Made by a program: the position numbers and the translations under genes
In this document: one piece after another, positions 33,007 to 43,186 of the stretch
How positions within the stretch are numbered: the stretch's first letter is position 1
Layout of the letters: every line of letters starts with the position of its first letter
From: Hexactinellida sp. DTS-2022
Taxonomy: Eukaryota > Porifera > Hexactinellida
Assembly: GCA_028753945.1 (NCBI GenBank)
Contig: JAPNXP010000012.1
Location: 4,424,501-4,488,500 of the forward strand
DNA: 64,000 bases
Direction of reading: 5' to 3'
Notes under the pieces: model-generated
The model's input: the letters and a program-made list of their open reading frames with translations, nothing else
The model's database searches: none
Told to the model about the DNA's origin: nothing

Positions 33007-35118
33007 GTGGAATATAAAATCGACTGCATGCTAATTATTAAGCTATTACTAGTTAATTATTCGATGCTCCTCCATCGACTTATCAGGAGATTAGTCGGTG
33101 TCAGAGGAATCTCATCGCCGCCCCCCCTCTCTGTCTCCTCGCAGGTGTCGCAAGCTGTGGCGCTTGGCCAGCCTGTCGTGGCTCTGGAGTCAGCTTTCCT
33201 GACCCATGGCATGCCAGCCCCTGAGAACTTCGACACAGCTGTGGAGCTACAGGAGATAATCAGTGCGTTGGGAGCGGTGCCTGCTATCACAGCTGTGATA
33301 GACGGGACTCTCAGAGTCGGCCTGTCTGTCCCAGAAGTAGAGAGACTCTGCTACGGAGACTCCAGTCAGCTGGTGAAGGTGTCCCGGAGAGACCTGGCCC
33401 CGAGTGTGGCCAGGGGGCTGACGGGCGGTACCACTGTGAGTGGGAGCATGCTGCTCGCCCACTTGTCCGGGATAAGGCTCCTGGTCACAGGGGGCATAGG
33501 AGGGGTGCACATAGGGGGGGAGCGCACTATGGACATTAGCGCGGACCTCATTGAGCTAGGACGCACCCCAGTAACGGTAGTATGCGCAGGCGCTAAGAGC
33601 ATTCTGGACATAGCGCGGACCTGCGAGGTGCTGGAGACACAGGGGGTGACTGTGTGCACCCTGGGAGGGGACCAGGTGCCAGGCTTCTTCTCGACTGAGA
33701 GTGGCGTGAAGACCCCGATACGCGTGGACTCTATATCCGAGATAACAGACATAATGCACGCTAACCACCAGCTGGAATTGAGCAGCGGAATTGTAGTGTG
33801 CGTCCCTATGCCGGAAGCCGACTCTCTGGACAAACAGGAGATAGAAACGAGTCTCAGGAATGCGATGCAGTCAGCTGAGGATAAAGGGATCCACGGGAAC
33901 GAATTGAGTCCCTATCTTCTTCAGTTTGTTAAAGAGAATACCCAAAGGCGATCGCTCGAAGCTAACATGACTCTCTTGAAGAACAACGCACGCGTTGGAG
34001 CACTAATTGCGAAATCTCTCACCCTGATTCCCAAGAGGCACATGCATACACACTCGGATAGAAATGAGAGTGGAGGTAGACCAGTGGTTGTAGGCGGCAT
34101 CAACTGCGATATCGTGTTGCGGTTCCGAGATAGCGAGATAGCAAAACTGAGCACGAACGCCGGGTGGATACAGCACAGCCTGGGGGGAGTAGGACGGAAC
34201 ATAGCCCAGTGCTTGAAGCAGGTGGGGTCCGGGTGTGAGTTCATCTCTGTCGTGGGAGGGGACGCATTCGGACAAATGATCCTCAGAGACATGCCGGACC
34301 CACGGCACGTGAGAGAGCTCCCCGGTCTCAGCACAGCCAAGTACTGCGTGCTGCTGAACGGCCAGGGAGAGCTGATGTACGGCGTGGGCGACATGGACAT
34401 ACACCAGCTGATCACGCCGCGCATGATAGACGAGTGCTCGCAGCTGATCTCTAACAGTCCTCTCGTTGCATTCGACGGGAATCTCTCGCACGAGACACTG
34501 TCACACATCCTGGGCATCTGCGCTAGAGAGGGTGTCCCCACCTGGTTCGAACCGACCTGCAGGGCCAGCTCAACCAAGTTCCTGAGTCCGACCCCGGCCC
34601 CCGCTCAGCTCTACCCCTCAGTCGCCTCTCCCAACCGCCAGGAGCTGGTCACCTTGCACGCGGCGATATTTGCTCCTGGGTCCGAGCTCGCCACTCTCCA
34701 CCCTGACTACCAAACCGCTGTAGAGTTATGCACCGAGCTCTTAAGACGCATTCCTGTGGTTGTAGTTACGCTGGGGGAGGAGGGCGTGGTGCTCGCCCTG
34801 AGACACAGAGACATGCTGCTCTCCACTCAGCTCCTAGCGCAGTTGAGCTGCGAATCCAGGAATCCGTCTGCTCTCAGTCCTGAACAGTTCGCGACGTACC
34901 ACTTCCCAGCGGCGCCAGTCCCCAGTGTCACGAGTGTGTCGGGCGCGGGGGACTGTCTGGCCGGTACCGTCATAGCGGGACTCGTGGCGGGGGCGAGTCT
35001 GGAGGCCGCCATCTCCTCCGGCATTATAGCGGCGAGTCTGTCTCTCCAGTCCAAAGACACAGTGCCAGATACCTTAACCTCACAGGTTTTAACAAACTGC
35101 ACAAGAGCTACAATCTGA
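33007..35118 (+). CDS. PsuG-PsuK fusion: pseudouridine-5'-phosphate glycosidase / pseudouridine kinase
   Basis: 703 residues, one exon. Residues about 45-330 are PsuG: VVALESAFLTHGMPAPEN near 56, GGTTVSGSMLLAHLSGIRLL near 140, TGGIGGVHIGGERTMDISAD, and GGDQVPGFFSTESG. Residues about 355-700 are a PfkB-family sugar kinase: VVVGGINCDIVLRF, GGVGRNIAQCLKQVG, and the signature SVSGAGDCLAGTVIAGL near 645 with the catalytic Asp of GAGD. The kinase phosphorylates pseudouridine and the glycosidase splits the product to uracil and ribose 5-phosphate, recovering pseudouridine from RNA turnover. The fused form is known in several eukaryotes. The methionine at 33064 opens a basic stretch (MLLHRLIRRLVGVRG) that looks like a mitochondrial presequence and is probably the true start. 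Confidence 0.92.
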   Translation: MEYKIDCMLIIKLLLVNYSMLLHRLIRRLVGVRGISSPPPLSVSSQVSQAVALGQPVVALESAFLTHGMPAPENFDTAVELQEIISALGAVPAITAVIDGTLRVGLSVPEVERLCYGDSSQLVKVSRRDLAPSVARGLTGGTTVSGSMLLAHLSGIRLLVTGGIGGVHIGGERTMDISADLIELGRTPVTVVCAGAKSILDIARTCEVLETQGVTVCTLGGDQVPGFFSTESGVKTPIRVDSISEITDIMHANHQLELSSGIVVCVPMPEADSLDKQEIETSLRNAMQSAEDKGIHGNELSPYLLQFVKENTQRRSLEANMTLLKNNARVGALIAKSLTLIPKRHMHTHSDRNESGGRPVVVGGINCDIVLRFRDSEIAKLSTNAGWIQHSLGGVGRNIAQCLKQVGSGCEFISVVGGDAFGQMILRDMPDPRHVRELPGLSTAKYCVLLNGQGELMYGVGDMDIHQLITPRMIDECSQLISNSPLVAFDGNLSHETLSHILGICAREGVPTWFEPTCRASSTKFLSPTPAPAQLYPSVASPNRQELVTLHAAIFAPGSELATLHPDYQTAVELCTELLRRIPVVVVTLGEEGVVLALRHRDMLLSTQLLAQLSCESRNPSALSPEQFATYHFPAAPVPSVTSVSGAGDCLAGTVIAGLVAGASLEAAISSGIIAASLSLQSKDTVPDTLTSQVLTNCTRATI

Positions 35119-35182
35119 GGACTTTAATACTAACAAATATTTTCAATATATATTTCTTGTTCTATAGTTTGCCTTTAGTCAG

Positions 35183-36243
35183 AATACTTGGAGAGGGATG
35201 GCTAGTGTCATTGCTATCTGCAGTTTCTCTTTCAGGCTGTCTTCTGCGACACAGCGCCACTTCTCGTGCGGAATGTGCTCCCTCATCTGCACAGCTAGAG
35301 TCAAGCAGCAGCCGGGGCTCCCTGCCTTGTGTTCCACGCTTAACACTCCTGCGACCTCACAGCGTCCTGTCGCCTCAGTCCCCAGCACAGGCTAGGAACC
35401 GCACACTCTCGGTCTGGGGCACGCCCTCCATACCCATTGCGAACACTGGCAGTGATAGGTTGCTATTGAGCAGCACAAAATACATACTTGCGTCACTTGA
35501 GACGCACACAATCAGTGGCGGCGCTAGCATGGGGCTGGATGGGGCGCTAGCCCCATCACATTTTTTCTTAGCACCATCAGTTGATGGGAAACTGATGGGG
35601 CAAGGTTGGCTTAGCCCCATCAAGAACCCGGGTTAGCCCCATTCAATACGCAGGGCTAGCGCCGCCACTGCACACAATACGTATCAGTAGTTTGTTGTAG
35701 GGGATAGAACCTGGCAGATAAGTTCTTCCCTTCTGCTCCAGCCAGTCACAGCATCTATCAATCAGTGGAATTATCTTCCCTGCCGCAGCTGTAGCACTTG
35801 GGCATACCTCTTCAGATCAAACCATCCGGCTTGCAGGGACTCTTTATCTGCTCTCTCCACAGTCTTCAGGTCTCCTCCTACGCTCTGCAGTAGAACGTGA
35901 ATCTCACCCATCTCCCCCCTCCCGCCTCTACCATGATAAGCGACATAGGCTGCACCTGCAGTCCCGTCTCCTCCAGGACCTCCCTCGCGCAGCCCTGCTC
36001 TATCGACTCGCCGGGCTCCATGCGGCCGCATGGCAGGTACCACGTGCCCCGACAGGATTCCTTGGCTTCCTGCATAAGCAGGACCTTACCGCCCTGTATG
36101 CAAACACCTGCTACAACGTAAGTGATACTCTTTTTAATCTGTAGAGGAGTGCCTGCGTCCATCTCGGAACAAATAGGCACTTGATATGCCTTGGATTCCA
36201 AAAGAGAGGAAAATTCCTCCCATTCATTCCCCCTCTCAGCCAC
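35183..36243 (-). pseudogene. NUDT18-like Nudix hydrolase, broken and with a MITE in its coding part
   Basis: On the - strand from the ATG at 36243. The Nudix box is GRMEPGESIEQGCAREVLEETGL, complete with the catalytic glutamates, preceded by MQEAKESCRGTWYLPC as in NUDT18 (8-oxo-dGDP phosphatase). The conserved follow-on VRFTFYCRA (about 35885) changes frame into GGDLKTVERADKESLQAGWF. Further on, RCCDWLEQKGRTYLPG and IRIVC run into a 158-bp hAT MITE (35513-35670). The same frame resumes after it with VSSDASMYFVLL and there is one more frame change near 35390. So two frameshifts plus one transposon break the gene, or the frame changes are assembly errors. Converges tail to tail with PsuG-PsuK. 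Confidence 0.75.
35513..35670. mobile_element. hAT-like MITE in NUDT18-like coding sequence
   Basis: 158 bp with perfect 15-bp inverted ends CAGTGGCGGCGCTAG/CTAGCGCCGCCACTG and a perfect 8-bp target duplication CACACAAT (35505-35512 and 35671-35678). Internal GATGGGGCTA units. A young insertion. Confidence 0.95.
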
Positions 36244-36519
36244 TAATACAGGTTTGATTAGACTCGCATAAACTGATAAGTTTACCGTTACAATTCAAAT
36301 TGTATAATGTATGTTTAACTGGTTAGGTCAGGCCATGAGATTGCAAATAGTAATCCATGAGATTGCAAATAGTTCAAATCAATAATATGATTTTACTGTG
36401 CAGATTACTATGTAGGGGCCAGTTGAAATTTCACTGGCCTGATTAGTTTTTTCTCTTCTCCATGCTCCACTGTTATAGGCATGTCTGTTTTAGACATGTC
36501 TGAACAAATCTCTCTGAAG

Positions 36520-37692
36520 AACCAATCCTAAATTACAGCTGAGCAGACAGCATTATCCCTCGGCACAGCCGTAATTTTAGTTTTTTTACAAATTTCAAAA
36601 TGCAAAAAGCAACTAAATATACTATAAACAAAATGCAAAGCAACTAAATATACTACAATAAACAAACTTAATCTACAAATACGTACGTACAAATTTCTAG
36701 ATGAAATACCCTACATATTTTCATTAATATGGATTATCTGTTAGTAAATCTGAAAGCAGTTGTTAGCAACGCCATCACACACACAGATAATTCTATCCGT
36801 GCTATCTAGCGCAATCCCTGTTGAGAAGTGTAGCTGTCCTCTTCCTAGAATATGCTTCAGGATACCTTCAGGTGAAAATATACGAATTTCGCTAAGAATG
36901 TTGTCTGTGATTAGAAAGTTACCCTTCTTGTCAATTGCAAAGAATAGCGCTGCGGTCATTCGTTTTTCTTGTAATGTAAACTCGATCTTAGTCAAATATG
37001 TACAATCTTCGTTGTAGCAGTAGATGGTGTTCTGTTCTTGTGATAAAACGTAGAGTGTGCCTGAATTAAAATTGATATCACTGGGGTATATTATTTCTCT
37101 ATTGGCGAACTCCTTTTTAAAGTTAAGACTAGTATCAAACTGTTGAATTCTCTGCACACTAGAATCACACACATACACAAATCCTGCGCTACAACACAAT
37201 CCAGAAATTATAGTGAAACAACCTGCCGCGGTGCCACTTGACCCTGTTCTCTTAATGAACTCTCCTTCTATACTAAACTTAACCAAACATTTCCTCGCTC
37301 TATCTGTCACAAACACTGCATCCAGCGACACACAAACACCACGTGGTTCCATCACGTACCCCATTCCAAATGAGCGTATATAATTTCCTTCCTTGCTCAG
37401 CACCTGAATACGACCATTGCTACGATCAGCAACGTAGATCTCATCCCTGATCATATCAACAGCTACGCCTCTGGCGTTAGTGAACTCTCCCACTCCTCTA
37501 CCACGTCTACAGTTGGTCAGGACTGGCTTCTCCCTTCCCAGGTACTCTGGTATCAACTCAATCAGACCAATCTCTTCAATCGAACGACGGATCTTAACTG
37601 ATAAGCAACGAAACTCAATTAATTGTAGATTCTCAACTTTTACTTTCAACTCTTCTCTTCCACGTATTTTAACGTCAAATTCTTCCTTCATT
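36520..37692 (-). repeat. inverted duplication A, left arm (NHL gene)
   Basis: Inverted copy of 38233-39885, including most of the NHL gene body and about 220 bp of 3' flank. Very high identity apart from insertions in the right arm. The loop (37693-38232) holds the unique 5' end of the gene. Confidence 0.85.
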
Positions 37693-37946
37693 AATAGCAA
37701 GTCTTCTCCCAATAGATTGCTCGTCATCAAATTTACTACCGTATCTTTGGAGATTTTCAACTGTTCAATTGCTATTTCCAATTGCACATTCCTATCGTGT
37801 CCTTCTTTAATCCTAGCCAACTCAGACAGGAGCCTATCTTTGTGTTCTGTCAGACATTTAGACAGCTGATCGAAGGTTTGTACTATCTCTAACTTGAGTG
37901 CTTCTAATTTTGTATCAAAGTTGAATTCATTTCTCGCAGCAGCCAT
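36741..37946 (-). CDS. NHL-repeat protein with N-terminal coiled coil
   Basis: 401 residues, single exon. Residues 1-120 are charged and helical (KLEALKLEIVQTFDQLSKCL and on; coiled coil). Residues about 145-400 hold NHL blades such as FTNARGVAVDMIRDEIYVAD with RSNGRIQVLSKEGNYIRSFG, and FFAIDKKGNFLITDNILSE. It shares the layout of the protein at 8710-9945, so likely a paralogue; function not known beyond propeller-mediated binding. The start at 37946 (MAAARNEF) is the first ATG of the frame. A truncated, inverted copy lies immediately upstream at 38233-39651. Confidence 0.85.
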   Translation of the reverse strand: MAAARNEFNFDTKLEALKLEIVQTFDQLSKCLTEHKDRLLSELARIKEGHDRNVQLEIAIEQLKISKDTVVNLMTSNLLGEDLLLMKEEFDVKIRGREELKVKVENLQLIEFRCLSVKIRRSIEEIGLIELIPEYLGREKPVLTNCRRGRGVGEFTNARGVAVDMIRDEIYVADRSNGRIQVLSKEGNYIRSFGMGYVMEPRGVCVSLDAVFVTDRARKCLVKFSIEGEFIKRTGSSGTAAGCFTIISGLCCSAGFVYVCDSSVQRIQQFDTSLNFKKEFANREIIYPSDINFNSGTLYVLSQEQNTIYCYNEDCTYLTKIEFTLQEKRMTAALFFAIDKKGNFLITDNILSEIRIFSPEGILKHILGRGQLHFSTGIALDSTDRIICVCDGVANNCFQIY

Positions 37947-38833
37947 CTCCGATAAAAGTGCAATAATATATGTATAATGGGATATATTTTGTATTTAGGC
38001 ACCTATACTAGACACAATTAGAATAAATTGTGGCTCAGTTAGATACTATTGCTTAGTTGATAATAACTTGATATAAGTATCCACAACTAAATAGTAAATA
38101 GGGCCGATTTAGCATTTTAGATAAGACATTCACTTTCGGTTGAAATAGTTCGAACTATTTCAGTAACAACATTGTACTAGGTGTATTTTGAGTGATTAAT
38201 AACCACCTCATATTAATAAATATATTTTAAACATAATGAAGGAATATTTTGATGATAAAATACGTGGAGGAGAAGAGTTGAAAGTAAAAGTTGAGAATCT
38301 ACAATTAATTGAGTTTCGTTGCTTATCAGTTAAGATCCGTCGTTCGATTGAAGAGATAGGTCTGATTGAGTTGATACCAGAGTACCTGGGAAGGGAGAAG
38401 CCAGTCCTGACCAACTGTAGACGTGGTAGAGGAGTGGGAGAGTTCACTAACGCCAGAGGCGTAGCTGTTGATATGATCAGGGATGAGATCTACGTTGCTG
38501 ATCGTAGCAATGGTCGTATTCAGGTGCTGAGCAAGGAAGGGAATTATATACGCTCATTTGGAATGGGGTACGTGATGGAACCACGTGGTGTTTGTGTGTC
38601 GCTGGATGCAGTGTTTGTGACAGATAGAGCGAGGAAATGTTTGGTTAAGTTTAGTATTGAAGGAGAGTTCATTAAGAGAACAGGGTCAAGTGGCACCGCG
38701 CCAGGATGTTTCACTACAATTTCTGGATTGTGTTGTCGCAGGATTTGTGTACGTGTGTGATTCTAGTGTGCAGAGAATTCAACAGTTTGATACTATTCTT
38801 AACTTTAAAAAGGAGTTCGCCAATAGAGAAATA

Positions 38834-39310
38834 CAGTAGAGCCTCTGAACAACGGACACCTTGGGACCGGAACCGTTGTCCGTTATTTAGAGGTTGTCCG
38901 CTATTTAGAGGTTGCTTTTCTATTAGACATATGCTAAATCAGGTGTGTGCAACCTCTTTTAACCCTGGGCCGCATTGTGCTTCTCAGATCTGTTCACGGG
39001 CCGCGATTCGGATAGTTTTCGAATCTTCAGATTTAGATTAGATCATTAGAAGAAAACATTGTTTAAGTTTTGAATAATTACAATAATTAAGTGTTTTGAC
39101 TAAGAGAAATAATGTCACAAAATTCTAATAATTGTCACAAGGTCACATATGTGTTCCTTAGTGAAGGATCTGTGATTGTTCAGGATTGCTTCGCGGGCAG
39201 CAGCACAGAGCGTTGCGGGCCGCAGGTTGCACACCCCTGTGCTAAATTAATAAATCCGTGCCACGAGGGTTGTCCGCTATTTGGAGTGTCCGTTATGGGA
39301 GGCTCCACTG
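38834..39310. mobile_element. pogo-like MITE in the NHL pseudogene
   Basis: Ends CAGTAGAGCCTCTGAACAAC and GTTATGGGAGGCTCCACTG, flanked by TA. Internal TTGTCCGCTATTTAGAGG repeats. Split by the hAT MITE at 38940. Confidence 0.8.
38940..39239. mobile_element. hAT-like MITE nested in the pogo-like MITE
   Basis: 300 bp, ends CAGGTGTGTGCAACCT and AGGTTGCACACCCCTG, with internal GGGCCGC motifs and a perfect 8-bp target duplication TGCTAAAT (38932-38939, 39240-39247). Third level of nesting at this spot. Confidence 0.95.
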
Positions 39311-39889
39311 TAATATCAATTATAATTCAGGCACACTCTACGTTTTATCACAAGAACAGAACACCATCTACTGCTACAACGAAGATTGTACATATTTGAC
39401 TAAGATCGAGTTAACATTACAAGAAAAACGAATGACGTAGCGCTATTCTTTACAATTGACAAGAAGGGTAACTTTCTAATCACAGACAACATTCTTAGCG
39501 AAATTAGTATATTTTCACCTGAAGGTATCCTGAAGCATATTCTAGGAAGGGGACAGCTACACTTCTCAACAGGGATTGCGCTAGATAGCACGGATAGAAT
39601 TATCTGTGTGTGTGATGGCGTTGCTAACAACTGCTTTCAGATTTACTAACAGATAATCCATATTAATGAAAATATGTAGGGTATTTCATCTAGAAATATG
39701 TACGTACGTATTTGTAGATTAAGTTTGTTTAATGTAGTATTTTAGTTGCTTTTGCATTTTGAAATTTGTTATTGTGCCGAGAGGATATTCCTTTTGGAGG
39801 CACTATAATTTGGTGGTTGATTGATAGTGCTTCCATAAGAACAATGCTGTCTGCACAGCTGTAATTTTAGGTTTGTTCTCCCCTTGGAG

Positions 39890-40490
39890 CAATGGTATAA
39901 TAATTAAAATAGACGAATAGACAGCCCGCCCCGAAATCCGCAACCGCCCACAAAAAAATCAGTACTTGTGTACTGCCCCTAAATTTACAAAGCCAATAAG
40001 TGTTTAGTCAACTAATTTCATTACATAAGTCTAGCTGACTCTTAGCAGACTCCAGCTCGATCAGTAGAAGCAATAAATTATAATGCTGACACGTATTTGG
40101 GCGAAAGAAGAGATTTTGCTGTAATTATAAGCCCGGTATGCGATGTGAAATTTCGAGGTATTCATTATTAGACTAGTAGTCATCTTTTCTGTATATCATA
40201 TAATATTATCATGTTATATAACTAGTTGACTAAAACGCGAATATTGTATTTATAGTAATCAACATGCAACCCCTTCGAGCTGATCGCTTCCCGCCTTAAT
40301 GATAAACAATTTAGACTGTCAGTGTTATAGCTTACACTGTTAGTGTCAATTGATTGTTCGTTCCAAAGTTTAGGCAAACAAACGCAAACAACAAACAGAT
40401 AACAAGGAGTTATAAAGTAAATATAGTAAAATTCCAGTAAAATGGGGTAAATCGCTAAAGTTTAACGAGATGGTGAGTTAGTTGGTAATT
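39890..40490. other. intergenic stretch without recognised features
   Basis: AT-rich; no coding, RNA or transposon signature seen. Confidence 0.5.
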
Positions 40491-40496
40491 GAATTC

Positions 40497-40538
40497 AGAG
40501 GCGGAGCCAGGATTTTTCGGCAGGGGGGTTTCAGGAGA
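40497..40538. mobile_element. truncated hAT-like left end at a duplication junction
   Basis: Begins CAGAGGCGGAGCCAGGATTT, a hAT-type terminus, and stops exactly where the MGAT4 fragment of inverted duplication B begins. It may mark the breakpoint. Confidence 0.5.
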
Positions 40539-42007
40539 CGATCAGGCAGCACAGAGATCCCAAACGACACGCAGGATTACGGGGTTGTAGAGTTCAAAAC
40601 TAAAGGAAACAGTGATTATGAGTATTGGTGTGAATTCGAAAACGGTGTAGCGAATTGTACATCATCAGAAGCCAATATAGTAAGTGAGTTACGCGTTTTA
40701 GCAATTGGAACCCAAAACCACTGGTTACTGATTACACATTTCCAGTGTTTGCTTTAGAATTACTGGATCATTATTTGAGCTTTTGTATATGTTTACTGAT
40801 TTCTTTATTTACTGTGCCGACTTACTGCGTTGTTTTGCTATTGATTAATATGATAAAATTTAATTCTGAATTGTAATCTACAAAGACCTTCTTTAATAGA
40901 TACTATAGCTGTGTAAACCAATAATGCAATTTATTAAAACCAAAAACCATCCCGTGTTAATAAGTTTGTAACAGCTGTAACATCCGTGTACAGGCATTTC
41001 CTTTGAATCCCTACAGGCATAAATAGGTATTCAGCGGAAAATTATAAATGATTTCAATTGCCGGTATATAGAACACAACTGAGCTAGTCTCATAAAAATG
41101 GTAAAATGTTTATAGTAAAGTAAATACAAATAAATCCACATTACGTACTATTGTTATCTGAATGGCTTTACGATGCCGGCCTATTCTGCGAAAGCGTGGT
41201 AGGTATAGATAGACTGTGCTTAAATATGTTAAGCGGATCACTCGCGTTCTTTGCTATGACCAATCTTTCGAGATTATCTTTGAAGTACAGCCTCAGAACT
41301 GCTTCTTCAGCTCCGCTCTTACTCACACAGTATTCCTGCTCTATTGTGTACATCATTTCAGTGTCAATGTAGTTGTAATAACAGCCATCAACAATCCTAT
41401 CGGCAGGAAGAGCCTTTGAGCGATCCAAAGACAACGAATCTGGTTCTCCCTTAGTGGCACCGCCTTCAGATGCAACCACTGGTGCTACGTAGTAGGGGTC
41501 AGGTACGCCCCCAGTCTCCTTGTAAACTTCTCTAAACATTCGATTGATCCAAAGTAGATGGACCCAATCCTGGAATAGATTGAATGCCTCCACAGCTCTC
41601 GCCTCTTCTACTTTAGGTACGGGATCTCTCTTCCAGCATGTTTGATACAGTAACTTCATCACATAATCTCTTTGTGGAATAGCGGTTGTGTCTGGAGAAA
41701 CGGTATTAATTTTTACTCCGTAGCTGTCAACTTGGACAAGCGATTGTTTCATATTAATGAAATCATTCGTAGCTAGGTCCTTCACGAAATCTTGGAAATT
41801 TTGAATATCCGAATTAGGAAACCTCGCAGCTAGATCAGCTAGCCCTTTATGATCCATCGAAAGGAAATGGTAAAGGGACTCACACTGATCATTTGGGAAC
41901 GGTTTTCTCATATATGAAGATTTATATTTGCCACATTGGATACTTCCAGAAGAGTTTATAGTTTGGGCAGCATCAAACCACGTCATTTCTTGTGCTACGT
42001 TGAGGAT
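40539..42007 (+). repeat. inverted duplication B, left arm
   Basis: Inverted copy of 43187-44674 with only scattered differences over about 1.47 kb. It holds the last part of an MGAT4-like gene (+ strand here), the spacer, and the 3' half of the FAD-oxidase gene (- strand). Confidence 0.9.
40541..40757 (+). pseudogene. MGAT4-like C-terminal fragment
   Basis: About 72 residues nearly identical to the C-terminus of the gene at 44456-45997 (DYGVVEFKTKGN, then EYWCEFENGVANC, then NHWLLITHFQCLL). No catalytic part. A by-product of inverted duplication B. Confidence 0.85.
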
Positions 42008-43000
42008 TTTCAACTGTATTCCATTTTCCTTCAGACCTTGCGTGAATTCTCTGAAATTATCCGCAAAGTAAAGCCCGTTTTGATCAAAGACCGATTGGAA
42101 GATGATAGGGATTTCACCAGCTGATATGTGCATTAATTGTAAAATGCAGAAAAAAGGGAGTTCGTTGTTAACCAGAACCCAAAACAGTTTAAGCAGGATA
42201 ATGAACTTGTCAAGGGTTAACCCAGTCCAATCAACCGAGAGTGTCTCGAGGTATGCGTACTGGGGTGCCATGGGAAGGTTCTGGAAATAATAACTTGTGA
42301 TAATTCCGAAGTTACCTCCTCCTCCTCCTTTACACGCCCATAACAGATCTTGGTCACTGCTGCTTGCCGAATCAGATCTGACCGATCTCATCTCTACTTG
42401 ATTTTCCTCATTTACACAGACGATATCAACACCGCATAAGTAATCAATGGTTAAACCAAATTTCCTTGATAGCAGTCCAAAGCCACCACCACAAATGTGT
42501 CCACCTAAACCGACACTATAGCACGAGCCACTAGGAATCACGAGGCCAAACTTCCTGTACAACTCCTCCAGTAGCGACCAGATACTCCCTCCAGCTTCAG
42601 CACTGTAAATATGCTCACTTTCACTGACCTCAGACACCTTTCGCATCAAAGAAAGGTCAATAATCGCGTGGATATTCTTATTATAGACGAAGTTCTCAAG
42701 GCAATGACCACCTCCTTTGATGGAAAAGTTATTTATATAGTGTGGATTGTGCAAAATTTCTGTTAGTGCCTCTATCACTTCTCTGTTGTTGATAGGGAGG
42801 TAGATAACTTCACAGTTGTTGGCATCAAAACGCATGTTGAACCCTTGAATCAGACCCACATATTGCGGTGATTGTTTAATAACCTTCAGACACTTTAGTG
42901 GAGGCATTGTTTCTTTCACGTTTTGTAGTTGTTGTTCATTTCTCTGAAGTAGTGTTGGTTCAATTGTGTTTCGTCGCGATGTTATACATATTTGTCCCAT
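41168..43000 (-). CDS. berberine-bridge-enzyme-like FAD-linked oxidase
   Basis: 610 residues, single exon. Residues about 70-260 form the FAD-binding domain: GGGHCLENF with H99, the usual 8-alpha-histidyl flavin site; PSGSCYSVGLGGHICGGG with C160, matching the cysteine of bicovalent BBE enzymes; then GNFGIITSYYF. Residues about 540-600 are the BBE tail YYNYIDTEM...YFKDNLERLVIAKNASDPLNIF. Such enzymes oxidise alcohols, sugars or alkaloids and release H2O2. The substrate is unknown. No signal peptide is evident, so it may be cytosolic. BBE-like oxidases are common in plants, fungi and bacteria and uncommon in animals, so horizontal transfer is possible. Its 3' half is duplicated in inverse at 43187-44034. 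Confidence 0.85.
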   Translation of the reverse strand: MGQICITSRRNTIEPTLLQRNEQQLQNVKETMPPLKCLKVIKQSPQYVGLIQGFNMRFDANNCEVIYLPINNREVIEALTEILHNPHYINNFSIKGGGHCLENFVYNKNIHAIIDLSLMRKVSEVSESEHIYSAEAGGSIWSLLEELYRKFGLVIPSGSCYSVGLGGHICGGGFGLLSRKFGLTIDYLCGVDIVCVNEENQVEMRSVRSDSASSSDQDLLWACKGGGGGNFGIITSYYFQNLPMAPQYAYLETLSVDWTGLTLDKFIILLKLFWVLVNNELPFFCILQLMHISAGEIPIIFQSVFDQNGLYFADNFREFTQGLKENGIQLKILNVAQEMTWFDAAQTINSSGSIQCGKYKSSYMRKPFPNDQCESLYHFLSMDHKGLADLAARFPNSDIQNFQDFVKDLATNDFINMKQSLVQVDSYGVKINTVSPDTTAIPQRDYVMKLLYQTCWKRDPVPKVEEARAVEAFNLFQDWVHLLWINRMFREVYKETGGVPDPYYVAPVVASEGGATKGEPDSLSLDRSKALPADRIVDGCYYNYIDTEMMYTIEQEYCVSKSGAEEAVLRLYFKDNLERLVIAKNASDPLNIFKHSLSIPTTLSQNRPAS

Positions 43001-43186
43001 TTCTTATCGAATTGAATAGTATGGTGCCCAAACAACTGTCATTATATATAGTCATTGGACATGAATTCCACCATGCGTCCATTGATTAACGGCAGTAAAC
43101 TTGTCAGGTAGAGACCTACAGCGTAGTTACACCTTAGAGTGTAAAATGTAAATACATAACCAGTATAGAGTAGGCATTAGCGTGAT

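Larger units (their letters stand above)
38233..39651 (+). pseudogene. inverted, truncated NHL gene copy with nested MITEs
   Basis: Matches the neighbouring NHL gene from about residue 88 to its stop, in opposite orientation. It lacks the first part of the coiled coil, has a frameshift near 38735 (where the parent reads GLCCSAGFVYVC) and is split by a pogo-like MITE (38834-39310), itself split by a hAT MITE (38940-39239). After the MITE the homology resumes with FNSGTLYVLSQEQNTIYCYN and a further frameshift near 39435. It cannot code the full protein. Confidence 0.9.

Noticed and set aside
35860-35910. A 23-nt GT-AG intron in the NUDT18-like gene to explain the frame change
   Set aside because: It is far too short for splicing and would remove the conserved VRFTFYC segment; a frameshift is simpler.
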